NCBI RefSeq assembly: GCF_023074835.1
Contig: NZ_JALLGW010000003.1
Coordinates: forward strand, 186,001-250,000
Source: Halomarina salina
GTDB taxonomy: Archaea > Halobacteriota > Halobacteria > Halobacteriales > Haloarculaceae
Direction of reading: 5' to 3'
Length of the DNA: 64,000 bases
Positions 1 to 7,855 of this stretch are shown here, piece by piece (within the stretch, counting starts at the first letter, position 1; every line of letters starts with the position of its first letter). The notes beneath the pieces were generated by a model that saw nothing but the letters and a program-made list of their open reading frames with translations, ran no database searches and was not told the DNA's origin. The position numbers and the translations under genes are program-made.

Positions 1-274
1 GGAGACGATGGACGAACTGATGGCGGCGGACGGTGACGTCGACGGTCGGTTGCGGGACGTCGAAGACCGGATTCGGTCGGTCCTTCTCGAACGGCAGGCG
101 CTCATCCACGGCCGGCGGTCGACGTTCTCCGCGACCGGCACCGACCTCTGTACCTACCTCTACGGTGAGTCGGGCGGGTGGACGTACCCCGTGTTGTCCG
201 TGACGGCCTCGCTCCAGCGGGACGCCGACGCCCTCGAACGGCGGACGGGAGCGGACCAGCTCTCCGCGCCGTGA
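1..274 (+). CDS. C-terminal part of a haloarchaeal protein of unknown function
   Basis: The frame is open from the window edge (codons gag, acg, then ATG at 8), so this is probably the end of a longer gene and the ATG at 8 need not be its start. The 88 visible residues are acidic and have no membrane segment. The LCTYLYGESG...WTYPVL segment resembles C-termini of a haloarchaea-restricted DUF family (DUF7260-like, from memory). No function can be given. The stop lies about 90 bp before the left origin box. Confidence 0.5.
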   Translation, partial: ETMDELMAADGDVDGRLRDVEDRIRSVLLERQALIHGRRSTFSATGTDLCTYLYGESGGWTYPVLSVTASLQRDADALERRTGADQLSAP

Positions 275-360
275 ATCCTCGGTGAACGAAATACGCCCTC
301 CTCGGTGGTCGTGGCCGGTCGGAGTGTGGCAGTCGGGAGTAGCGATTCGAACGGGGCAGG

Positions 361-384
361 CACACCCCTCGTCAAGAGTGTAAC
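361..384 (-). repeat. Origin recognition box, left copy (reverse)
   Basis: Read on the minus strand this is a perfect match to the consensus, including the terminal GGGGTGTG. It is the only copy left of the AT-rich element and is inverted relative to the others, which defines the two sides of the origin. Confidence 0.85.
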
Positions 385-589
385 GGGAGGGAGTGTGGGG
401 GGAGGGGTGGACTGGAAACGAAGGTCGGCGACGAGAAGGGGAAGCGCGAGATACTCGGTACGACGGTTATACAGGCCGAATTCTGGAGATATATCGCGGC
501 GGAGCGTCAGCAGGATGAGCTTGACCAGAGACTCCGGATCGTGTGAAGCCGAACGAATGCCGCCTTCGTTCTTCGTTAGCTACGAATGC

Positions 590-700
590 ACTTGTCGAGA
601 TGTTAACACCGCTATAGTATAAACCCACTAGATACAAATCTATCTCTAGACAAGTCTCTCGTCAACACATTCTCATCGGTTGTACTAGGTAACAACCGTA
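590..700. other. AT-rich candidate duplex-unwinding element
   Basis: A locally AT-rich stretch in otherwise GC-rich DNA contains ctatagtataaa and gatacaaatctatctctag. It lies between the left inverted ORB and the right-hand ORB array. A short dyad GTTGT...ACAAC is found near 679-695. Unwinding at this site is inferred from position and composition. Confidence 0.6.
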
Positions 701-843
701 ACGAGATCGAGGGGTGATTCGTCCATCGTCCAACCGAGATTCGTCGGTAACCGCTGGCTGCTGGTCGCTCTCCTTCGTTCTACCGCTGACGATGCTACGT
801 CGAGGAACGCTATCGCACCGTCCCAGGCACCCACCTCCACACG

Positions 844-867
844 TTTACACTCTTGACGAGGGGTGTG
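844..867 (+). repeat. Origin recognition box 1
   Basis: Matches the consensus except the first base (T for G) and is the first forward copy to the right of the AT-rich element. The full GACGAGGGGTGTG half is kept. Confidence 0.85.
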
Positions 868-954
868 GGTGGTCGGAGGCTTCGACAGGAAGAGCGCCGA
901 ACGTCCCATTCCCACGGCGCTGAACCGACCACCACTCGACCGAACGGTGGCTCA

Positions 955-978
955 GATACACTCTTGACGAGGGGTGTA
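955..978 (+). repeat. Origin recognition box 2
   Basis: Two mismatches to the consensus: A at position 2 and A at the last position. It is 111 bp downstream of box 1. Confidence 0.85.
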
Positions 979-1046
979 CGACGCACGTCAGACGTTACCG
1001 CCTCACTACGATCACCCACGAGTCACTGGAGTCGTGGCGGTCGGTC

Positions 1047-1070
1047 GTTACACTTTGGACGAGGGGTGTG
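1047..1070 (+). repeat. Origin recognition box 3
   Basis: Two mismatches in the centre (CACTTTGGAC for CACTCTTGAC); both conserved ends are intact. Confidence 0.85.
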
Positions 1071-1104
1071 CTACCGGGCGGACGGCAGTAGCGGTCGTTC
1101 CACT

Positions 1105-1128
1105 GTTACACTCTTGGTGAGGGGCCCC
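1105..1128 (+). repeat. Origin recognition box 4 (degenerate right end)
   Basis: The left part GTTACACTCTTG and the GAGGGG run are kept, but GT replaces AC in the centre and CCCC replaces TGTG at the end. It may be a weaker site. Confidence 0.7.
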
Positions 1129-1382
1129 GGTCGAGAGAGCCGCACTTCGAAACGAGTGGAATCGGACCACGAACCAGCCGGAGAGGGTCTCGGCGAGTGC
1201 ACAGGACCGGGAGAGAGTGGGGTCTACGGGCCGCAATACGCCGGTTACCGAACGAACCCTGCACGCTGATTGGTCAGTACGACTCCGTGGGGAGTTCGAG
1301 CGTTCCAGAGCGACCCGTGACGAGATTCCAAATCCTCGATCAGTGAACCGGACCTTCGAAGAGTCCCTCACCCGACTCTCAC

Positions 1383-1406
1383 GTTACACTCTTGACCAGG
1401 GGTGTG
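1383..1406 (+). repeat. Origin recognition box 5
   Basis: One mismatch to the consensus (GACCAGGGG for GACGAGGGG). It is separated from box 4 by about 250 bp in which I see no further copy. Confidence 0.85.
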
Positions 1407-1631
1407 CCCTCCACCCTACCCCGCCGTGGGAGTGCGGTTTGGACCCGGCGCGTCGTAGTCCCCTCCGGCCCACGCTCGAAATCGATACCGGACGAGTCGG
1501 CGCGCCGGCGTCCTTTCCCTCTCCCATCGTGCCGACCTCCTGCCTCACGGCTCGCTATCACTCTGGACTGACCCCTCGTCAGCCCTACACCCGTCGGTGA
1601 GTCAGTCGTCTGCTCGGGTGTCACCGACTGA

Positions 1632-1655
1632 TTTACACTCTTGGTCGGGTCCGAA
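1632..1655 (+). repeat. Origin recognition box 6 at the orc1 promoter
   Basis: The left half TTACACTCTTGG is kept and the right half has decayed to TCGGGTCC. It ends a few bases before the TATA-like TTAAGTA (about 1660) of orc1/cdc6, a position where Orc binding could also repress its own gene. That role is inference. Confidence 0.65.
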
Positions 1656-1691
1656 CAGTTAAGTACTGGGCCTCCTCTGTACGAAGCAGAC

Positions 1692-2966
1692 ATGGCCGAC
1701 GACCCCTCAACGCTCTCGGACTTCGACGACCGGTTCGAGGACCCCGCGGAAGACCCCCTGTTCAGCCTCGACGAGAACACGGGCCGGGTCGACATCTTCT
1801 CGCGGAAGGAACTCCTGAAGGTCGGACACGTCCCCGAGAGCACGCGTATCGTCGGTCGAGACGACGAGATAGAGGCCGTCGCGGCCGAACTGCGGCCGAT
1901 CGTCCACGCCGACCCGCCGAACAACGTCATGATCTACGGGAAGACGGGGACCGGGAAGTCCCTCGTCGCACGGCACGTCACCGAGCGCGCGCGCGCCGCG
2001 GCGGAGAACAACGGGGTCTCGGTCGGAACCGTCTACGTCGACTGCGCACAGCACAACACGCAGACGCGCGTCGCGCGGACGGTCACGCGGACGCTCAACG
2101 AGACGGACGTCACCGACTTCAACATCCCGCGGACCGGTATCGGGAGCGGCGAGTACTACGACTACCTCTGGGAGATACTCAACGCGGCGTTCGACGCGGC
2201 GATCATCATCCTCGACGAGGTCGACCGGTTGGACGACGACGACATCCTGATGCAGCTCACGCGCGCCCGCGAGTCGGGGAAGGCCGACTGTCACCTCGGC
2301 GTCGTCGCCGTGAGCAACAAGATCGAGTACCGCAACCAGCTGAACGAACGCGTCAAGTCGAGCCTCAGGGAGGAGGAGTTCGTCTTCCAGCCCTACGACG
2401 CGAATCAGCTCCGCGAGATAATGGAACACCGGCGCGACGCGTTCCACGACGACGTTCTCTCCAGCGACGTCATCCCGCTCACCGCGGCCGTCGCCGCACA
2501 GGAACACGGCGACGCCCGCAAAGCCATCGAGATACTGCGTCACGCGGGCGAACTCGCCGAACGGGCGAACGTCTCCACGGTGACGGAGGACCACGTCCGC
2601 GACGCCCAGGAGTGGGCGGAGGTCGACCGGTTCGAGGAGCTCCTTCGCGGGTCGACGACGCAGGTGAAGTTCATACTGTACTCGCTGGCGGTGCTGACCG
2701 AGGAGAACCCCGATATGGACGGGTTCTCGACCAGCCGCATCTACGAACGGTACCAGGCGACCACGAACGAGACGAACGCGACTGCCCTCAGCGAGCACCG
2801 GGTGTACGAACTGCTCAAGGAACAGGCGTTTCTCGGCGTCGTCGAGTCGACGCGGACCGGCGGTGGTCGGGGCCAGGGGAGTTACCTCGAACACCGACTC
2901 GTGCAGGACACCGGCATCGTCCTCAAATCCGTCCTGCGAGACAACCGGCTGAAGGACCTCGCCTGA
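1692..2966 (+). CDS. orc1: Orc1/Cdc6 replication initiator
   Basis: A 424-residue AAA+ ATPase that recognises the origin and loads the MCM helicase. The Walker A motif GKTGTGKS is at 83-90, Walker B IIILDE at 171-176, and a sensor-1-like VAVSNK follows; a winged-helix DNA-binding domain occupies roughly the last 100 residues. Length and domain order are normal for the family. The ATG at 1692 was chosen because homologues start shortly before a similar SLDENTGRVDIF segment and TTAAGTA lies about 30 nt upstream; an in-frame TTG at 1641 would lie inside ORB 6. It directly follows its presumed binding sites, the usual arrangement. Haloarchaea have many Orc paralogues, so the paralogue number cannot be assigned. 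Confidence 0.95.
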   Translation: MADDPSTLSDFDDRFEDPAEDPLFSLDENTGRVDIFSRKELLKVGHVPESTRIVGRDDEIEAVAAELRPIVHADPPNNVMIYGKTGTGKSLVARHVTERARAAAENNGVSVGTVYVDCAQHNTQTRVARTVTRTLNETDVTDFNIPRTGIGSGEYYDYLWEILNAAFDAAIIILDEVDRLDDDDILMQLTRARESGKADCHLGVVAVSNKIEYRNQLNERVKSSLREEEFVFQPYDANQLREIMEHRRDAFHDDVLSSDVIPLTAAVAAQEHGDARKAIEILRHAGELAERANVSTVTEDHVRDAQEWAEVDRFEELLRGSTTQVKFILYSLAVLTEENPDMDGFSTSRIYERYQATTNETNATALSEHRVYELLKEQAFLGVVESTRTGGGRGQGSYLEHRLVQDTGIVLKSVLRDNRLKDLA

Positions 2967-3301
2967 CCGGTCGCTCGTGAATCACTGTTCCTCCCGAGAC
3001 GTCACCGCTCCTCGTGAGAACGTGGCGTGCGGGGTCTCTATGGACAACGCTACACCGGTCACTAGTCGGCGTCGTGGAATGGGATCAGACTAGGTAGCCT
3101 AGGCTGTCTCCCGCACGCCGGGTCGTCGTTAGGCGAGGGGGGTGATAAATGTTGACACGAACTGCACGCCGAATAGGTCCCGGTTGGGGTGGTCGCCACG
3201 AGGGCCATTTTCCGAGACGCAGCGAGCGGCCGTCGGAGGACCGAGCCACGTTCGACGCCGAAACCGATTTGCTACTGCTCGTCGCAGTGTCTCGACAGCA
3301 G
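2967..3301. other. Intergenic region without a recognised gene
   Basis: 335 bp between orc1/cdc6 and the oxidoreductase gene. A perfect 10-bp palindrome AGCCTAGGCT is at 3096-3105. An in-frame upstream ATG at 3149 would extend the next protein by 51 residues, but those residues are Arg-rich and do not look like a haloarchaeal protein. Nothing else is identifiable. Confidence 0.5.
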
Positions 3302-4399
3302 ATGAGTGAGTACACCGTCGCAGTCATCGGAACTGGTCCCGACCCGGCGAACCCCACCGTCCAGGGGTTCGCGATGGGGTACCGACACGCCGAGGCGTAC
3401 CGGAACGACGACCGCTGTCGGCTGGTCGCCTGCGCGGACGTCGTCCCGGAGAACGGCCGGGCGTTCGCAGAGGAGTTCGACGTCGCCGCCGACCACGTCT
3501 ACGAGGACTACCAGCGGCTGGTCGCCGAGGTGTCGCCCGACATCGTCTCGGTGTGCGTGCCACCCGCCATTCACGAGGACATCGTGGTCGGCTGTGCGAC
3601 CAGCGGTGCGGTCGGTGCGATTCACTGCGAGAAGCCGATGGCCCACACCTGGGCGAGCGCCCAGCGGATGGTCCAGACGTGCTGGCGGCGGGGCGTACAG
3701 CTGACGTTCAACCGACAGCGCCGGTTCGGCAAGCCGTTCACCGAGGCGAAACGGCTCCTCGACGAGGGGGCGGTCGGCCCGCTCCGGCGCGTCGAGGTCG
3801 GCTGGGGCGACTTCTACGACACCGGCGCACACACGGTCGACCTCGCGGGGATGTTCAACGATGAACACCCCGCCGAGTGGGTCATCGCGCAACTCGACTA
3901 CCGCGAGGAGGACCTGCGGTTCGGTGCGCATCAGGAAAACCAGATGTGGGCGCAGTGGCGCTACGAGAACGGCGTCCACGGCGTCCTCTCGACCGGCGAG
4001 GGGTCGTCGCTCGTCGACGCCGCACTCGCCCTCCACGGTGCCGACGGGACCATCCGTATCGACGTTCGGGACGGCCCGATGCTCGACGTGCGGCGGGACG
4101 GCACCCGCGAGACCGTCGACGTCGACGGCGAGACGATGCACGGGACGCCGGCCGACGAGGGCCGGTTCGGGTCGCAGCTACAGGACCGCTCCGTCGGGAG
4201 CGTCGTCCACGCCCTCGACACAGGCGAGGAATCGCCACTTTCGGGCCGAATCGGACTCAACACCGCCGAGATACTGTTCGGCGGCTACGAGTCGGTGCGC
4301 CGACGCGCGCGCGTCGACCTCCCGCTGGACGTCGACGACAACCCGTTCGAGGCGATGGTCGCAGACGGCGACCTCACGCCGGAACCAGCCGACGACTGA
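3302..4399 (+). CDS. Gfo/Idh/MocA family oxidoreductase
   Basis: A 365-residue NAD(P)-dependent sugar dehydrogenase-type protein. The Rossmann start VAVIGTGPDPANP (residues 5-17) carries a short insertion compared with the usual GxGxxG, and the family hallmark ECEKP-like motif appears as HCEKPMAHTW near residue 110. The C-terminal half is the alpha/beta substrate domain with GDFYDTGAHTVDL. The ATG at 3302 places the nucleotide-binding motif at the N-terminus as usual. The substrate is unknown; the neighbourhood suggests a sugar or sugar acid. It is transcribed in the same direction as the epimerase-like gene that follows 152 bp later. Confidence 0.85.
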   Translation: MSEYTVAVIGTGPDPANPTVQGFAMGYRHAEAYRNDDRCRLVACADVVPENGRAFAEEFDVAADHVYEDYQRLVAEVSPDIVSVCVPPAIHEDIVVGCATSGAVGAIHCEKPMAHTWASAQRMVQTCWRRGVQLTFNRQRRFGKPFTEAKRLLDEGAVGPLRRVEVGWGDFYDTGAHTVDLAGMFNDEHPAEWVIAQLDYREEDLRFGAHQENQMWAQWRYENGVHGVLSTGEGSSLVDAALALHGADGTIRIDVRDGPMLDVRRDGTRETVDVDGETMHGTPADEGRFGSQLQDRSVGSVVHALDTGEESPLSGRIGLNTAEILFGGYESVRRRARVDLPLDVDDNPFEAMVADGDLTPEPADD

Positions 4400-4445
4400 C
4401 TGGTCGGCGGTCGGAGCTGCAGACGTCCCGGCGCCGGTACCGTAT

Positions 4446-4525
4446 CCTCCCTTGGCCGTATTCCTCCCTTCGCCGTGTTCACCTCCCGTTGCCGTGTCCA
4501 CCTCCCGTCGCCGTGTCCACCTTTA
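4446..4525 (+). repeat. Four-copy ~19-bp tandem repeat upstream of the SDR gene
   Basis: The unit CCTCCCGTCGCCGTGTCCA starts at 4446, 4463, 4482 and 4501, with spacings of 17, 19 and 19 bp, and a fifth partial start CCTTTACGG at 4520 forms the TATA-like part of the next promoter. The last two units differ at one position (CCCGTTGCC and CCCGTCGCC). It lies 27-106 bp before the start codon at 4552, so it is either a regulatory array or a slippage product. Confidence 0.75.
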
Positions 4526-4551
4526 CGGTCACGCGTGCCGAACGTCGAGCA

Positions 4552-5568
4552 ATGCACGTCCTCGTGGTCGGCGGCACCGGCCTCATCAGCACCGGCATCA
4601 CGCGCTCGCTCGTCGCTGCGGGTCACGACGTCACCTGTCTCACCCGGGGCGAGACGGACGCCGCTGTCCCGAGTTCCGTCGAGTTCGTCCACGCCGACCG
4701 CAACGACCACGACCAGTTCGCCGACCAGGTCGGGAGTCTCGACGTCGACTGCGTCGTCGACATGGTCTGTTTCACCCCCGAGCAGGCCCGCCACGCGGTC
4801 GAGACGTTCGCGGGCGACGTCGAGCAGTACGTCTTCTGTTCCACCATCGACGTCTACCACCGGCCCCCCGAGCGCAACCCCGTCACCGAGTCGGCCGCCC
4901 GTTCGCCGCCGGTCAGCGAGTACGGACGGGACAAGGCCGCCGCCGAGGACGAGTTCTTCGACGCCCACGGCGACGCGTTCGCGACGACCGTCCTCAGACC
5001 GTGGGACACCTACGGCGACGGCGAGACGATGCGCCACACGCTCGGCACCGGGTCTTACTACGTCGACCGGATCCGGAAGGGGAAACCCATCGTCGTCCAC
5101 GGCGACGGCACGTCGCTGTGGGCCTCGTGTCACCGCGACGACGTGGCCCGCGCGTTCGTCGGCGCGGTCGGCAACCGCGACGCCTACGGCGAGGCCTACC
5201 ACGTCACCGGGGAGGAGGCCATCACGTGGAACCAGTACCACCACCGTGTCGCTCGGGCGCTCGACGCACCGGACCCGGACCTCGTCCACATCCCGACCGA
5301 GCATCTGTTCGCGGCGGTGCCCGACCGGACGGAGATGCTGGACAAACACTTCCAGTACTCGGCCATGTTCGACAACGCGAAGGCGCGACGCGACCTCGGG
5401 TTCACCTACTCGATTCCGCTCGAAGAGGGCGTCCGCCGGACCGTCGCGTGGCTGGACGACCACGACGCCGTCGACCCGTGGGACAGCGAAGACGACGACG
5501 CCATCGTCGACGCGTGGCGCGAGACGACCGACGAGTTCCAGGCTGCCGTCGAACGACGACGCAGGTAA
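4552..5568 (+). CDS. NAD-dependent epimerase/dehydratase (extended SDR)
   Basis: 338 residues with the extended-SDR cofactor motif GGTGLIS at 7-13 and a YGRDK (YxxxK) catalytic motif near 123-127 preceded by a CSTIDVYH segment. The reaction cannot be told; family members act on nucleotide sugars or free aldoses (epimerase, dehydratase or aldose dehydrogenase). The ATG at 4552 puts the Rossmann motif at the N-terminus and lies about 28 nt after CTTTACGG, as in a leaderless message. The upstream tandem repeat abuts this promoter. An L-arabinose dehydrogenase role is possible, because the H. volcanii enzyme is an extended SDR, but nothing in the sequence proves it. Confidence 0.85.
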   Translation: MHVLVVGGTGLISTGITRSLVAAGHDVTCLTRGETDAAVPSSVEFVHADRNDHDQFADQVGSLDVDCVVDMVCFTPEQARHAVETFAGDVEQYVFCSTIDVYHRPPERNPVTESAARSPPVSEYGRDKAAAEDEFFDAHGDAFATTVLRPWDTYGDGETMRHTLGTGSYYVDRIRKGKPIVVHGDGTSLWASCHRDDVARAFVGAVGNRDAYGEAYHVTGEEAITWNQYHHRVARALDAPDPDLVHIPTEHLFAAVPDRTEMLDKHFQYSAMFDNAKARRDLGFTYSIPLEEGVRRTVAWLDDHDAVDPWDSEDDDAIVDAWRETTDEFQAAVERRRR

Positions 5569-5623
5569 TCTGCACGAGTCAGCCGCACGGGTCCCCCGTC
5601 CCCGAGATGATTCTGGAGAGGCT

Positions 5624-6619
5624 TCAGTACCGGTCGCCGCCCTCGTCGTAGCGCGCCTCCTCGATGCGGTCGAACTGCCCCCCGCTCAGGTCAACGTCGA
5701 GCGCACCGAGGTTCTCGTCTAGCTGGTCGACGGTCCGCGCACCGACGATGGGGACACAGGAGAACTCCGGCTGGTCGACGAGCCAGCGCAGGGCGACCTG
5801 TGCCGGAGTCGAGCCCGTCTCGTCGGCCACCTCGCGGAGCGCGTTGAGGACCTCCCAGCCGCGGTCCGAGACGTAGTAGTCCGTGAACAGTTCGTCCAGG
5901 TCGCCTCGCGACCCCTCGGGGGAGACGACGTCGCGGCTGCCGTCGCCCGCGCGTTCGTACTTCCCGGTCAGGAACCCACCAGCGAGCGGGGAGTACGGGC
6001 AGACCGCGAGGTCCTGGTCGGCACAGACGTCGAGGTAGTCCGCCACGTCGTCGCGGTACGCCGCGTGGAACAGCGGCTGGGTCACCTCGAACCGGTCGAG
6101 GCCGTCGACGTCGGCCGTCCACAGCGCCTTCGTCAGTTGCCACGCCGCCATCGTCGACGCGCCGAGGTAGTGGACCTTCCCCTCCGCGACGAGGTCGTTG
6201 AGCGCCCGCAAGGTCGTCTCGATGGGCGTTCCCTCGTCCCAGCGGTGGATGTAGTAGACGTCGATGTAGTCGGTGTCGAGGCGGTCGAGCGTCCCCTCGA
6301 TCTCCGCGCGGACGTTCTTCCGCGAGAGGTTCTCCTGGAAGCGCGACTCCTGTGACCAGTACAGTTTCGAGGCGACGACGTAGTCCTCGCGGTCGCGGTC
6401 GTCGAGCCACTCGCCGATCCAGCGCTCGGAGTCGCCCTCGCCGTAGCCGTTCGCGGTGTCGATGAAGTTCCCGCCGCGCTCGTCGAACGCGTCGAGGAGG
6501 GTGTGGGCCTCCTCGCGGTCGGTCTCCACGACGCCGTCGTGTGCTTTCCCGAAGCGCCACGTGCCGAGGCAGAGGGGCGACACCTGCAGTCCCGTCGAGC
6601 CGAGTCGAACGTAGTCCAT
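5624..6619 (-). CDS. Aldo/keto reductase
   Basis: 331 residues of the (beta/alpha)8 aldo-keto reductase fold. The catalytic tetrad is visible: Asp54 and Tyr59 in FIDTANGYG, Lys85 in VVASKLYW and His125 in YYIHRWD. The C-terminal cofactor segment VPIVGARTVDQLDENLGAL fits NADP binding. The start at 6619 was chosen because MDYVRLGSTGLQVSPL is the canonical AKR N-terminus and TTTATACAC on the minus strand lies 27-34 nt upstream. It converges with the SDR gene and diverges from the TIM-barrel isomerase gene, with which it may share a regulatory region. The substrate is unknown. Confidence 0.9.
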   Translation of the reverse strand: MDYVRLGSTGLQVSPLCLGTWRFGKAHDGVVETDREEAHTLLDAFDERGGNFIDTANGYGEGDSERWIGEWLDDRDREDYVVASKLYWSQESRFQENLSRKNVRAEIEGTLDRLDTDYIDVYYIHRWDEGTPIETTLRALNDLVAEGKVHYLGASTMAAWQLTKALWTADVDGLDRFEVTQPLFHAAYRDDVADYLDVCADQDLAVCPYSPLAGGFLTGKYERAGDGSRDVVSPEGSRGDLDELFTDYYVSDRGWEVLNALREVADETGSTPAQVALRWLVDQPEFSCVPIVGARTVDQLDENLGALDVDLSGGQFDRIEEARYDEGGDRY

Positions 6620-6752
6620 CACGTTCGACACGCCTCGCCCAGAGTGTATAAACGGTCGGACGGCGGCGAGCGAGGGATGGGCCGACCGGCCGGCTCCGAC
6701 TCGCGGATACGGACCACCGGGACTTATCGACCCGACCCTCGTCCGTCGCGGT

Positions 6753-7487
6753 ATGACGCAGATTGGGTTCCAGCTGTACAGTCTCCACGACGTCGACGAC
6801 CCGCTTCCGACCGTCCTCGAACGGGTCGGTGAGACGCGGTTCGACGGCGTCGAGTTCGCGGGTATCCCCGAGGCGACGGAACGCGACGCCGTCGAGTCGA
6901 CGCTCGACGAGACCGGTCTGGACGTCGCTGGAGCGCACGTCGGCCTCGAAGAGGTCGAAGGCGACCACGCGGCACTCGCGGAGGTCTGTGGGTCGCTCGA
7001 CTGTTCGGACGTCGTCGTCCCCTGGCTCGACCCGGAGGAGTTCGAGGACCGCGACTCGGTGGGGGCGGTCGCCACGCGGTTGAACGATGCGTCGGCCACC
7101 CTCGCGGACCACGGACTCTCCCTCCACTACCACAACCACTCCCAGGAGTTCACCGACCTCGACGGCCGCCCGGCCATCGACACGCTCCTCGAACTGACCG
7201 ATGGCGTCGGGTTCGAACTCGACCTCGGCTGGGCGGGTGCAGCGGGGTACGACCCGCTGACGGTCCTCGACCGCCACGCCGAACGTATCGACATCGCGCA
7301 CCTGAAGGACTACGACGCGGAGACCGGCGAACCCGCCGAGGTCGGCCGAGGGGACCTGGACGTCGAAGCGGTCGTCGACGCGGTCCGGTCTCACGACGTC
7401 GACTGGCTGGTCTACGAGGTCGAACAGCGACCCGACACCTACGACGCGCTCGACTACGCGGACGATATCGTCGCGTCCTACTGGTAG
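6753..7487 (+). CDS. Sugar phosphate isomerase/epimerase (xylose-isomerase-like TIM barrel)
   Basis: A 244-residue TIM-barrel protein of the AP-endonuclease-2/xylose-isomerase-like superfamily. Metal- and substrate-site segments typical of the family are visible: GVEFAG near 30, LHYHNHSQEF near 129, FELDLGWA near 155 and IDIAHLKDY near 180. Members include hydroxypyruvate isomerase, inosose dehydratase and ketose 3-epimerases, so the exact reaction is open. TTAT at 6724-6727 is about 27 nt upstream of the ATG. It is divergent from the neighbouring aldo/keto reductase gene with a 133-bp gap. Confidence 0.85.
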   Translation: MTQIGFQLYSLHDVDDPLPTVLERVGETRFDGVEFAGIPEATERDAVESTLDETGLDVAGAHVGLEEVEGDHAALAEVCGSLDCSDVVVPWLDPEEFEDRDSVGAVATRLNDASATLADHGLSLHYHNHSQEFTDLDGRPAIDTLLELTDGVGFELDLGWAGAAGYDPLTVLDRHAERIDIAHLKDYDAETGEPAEVGRGDLDVEAVVDAVRSHDVDWLVYEVEQRPDTYDALDYADDIVASYW

Positions 7488-7855
7488 AGCGCACTCGGGT
7501 CTCACGTCGCCTGGCTATCCGGCACGAACTCCCGACCGAACGCGTCGGGCTGAAAGCAGCGTACACCATCGGTGCACTCGGTGACGGCTCGGAACGAACC
7601 GTTCATCTGGTCTGAACGCCGAGAATCGTCACGCGGCCGTACGAGAGCGACCGGTGGTCGAACCTATCAATGTTCGATGACGACCCCGTTCGGTAGTAGT
7701 GAACGCGTCGCGGGACGACTCGGTCGGCGAGTGGGCGCCCCGACCACTCCTCTGCATCCTCGGTCGTCACTCCCGATGTCGTCCATCGGATTCGAACTAC
7801 CAGACGCGGATGCCGGGGGGAGAACGGTTTACTGACGGGAGCGAGAACGTCGGCC
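7488..7855. other. Intergenic region without a recognised gene
   Basis: 368 bp between the isomerase and the second aldo/keto reductase. Apart from a TATA-like TTTACT at 7828-7833 serving the downstream gene, I see no motif, repeat or small ORF with family resemblance. Confidence 0.5.

Larger units (their letters stand above)
361..1655. other. Putative replication origin (ORB cluster beside orc1/cdc6)
   Basis: Between the partial gene and orc1/cdc6 lie about 1.4 kb without a convincing gene, carrying seven copies of a 24-bp element whose core is TTACACTCTTGACGAGGGGT. One copy (361-384) is on the minus strand; six (844, 955, 1047, 1105, 1383, 1632) are on the plus strand, so the outer copies face an AT-rich stretch at about 590-700. 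Inverted origin recognition boxes ending in a G-run, flanking an AT-rich element and next to an Orc1/Cdc6 gene, is the established plan of haloarchaeal origins. Activity is inferred. Haloarchaeal origins commonly pair one Orc with its own ORB type, so the neighbouring Orc is the likely binder. Confidence 0.85.

Noticed and set aside
1567-1590. Eighth ORB in reverse orientation
   Set aside because: Only the GACGAGGGGT half matches on the minus strand; the TTACACT half is lost, so it is not counted.
361-1655. CRISPR-like array from the repeated 24-bp element
   Set aside because: Spacing varies from about 58 to 460 bp, one copy is inverted, and the copies flank an AT-rich element beside orc1; this fits an origin, not an array.
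3096-3105. Palindrome AGCCTAGGCT as an operator
   Set aside because: It is short, about 200 bp from the next start codon and not repeated; chance is a sufficient explanation.
3149-3301. 51-residue N-terminal extension of the first Gfo/Idh/MocA protein
   Set aside because: The Arg/Gly-rich extension precedes a canonical Rossmann start at 3302 and would not be expected for this family.
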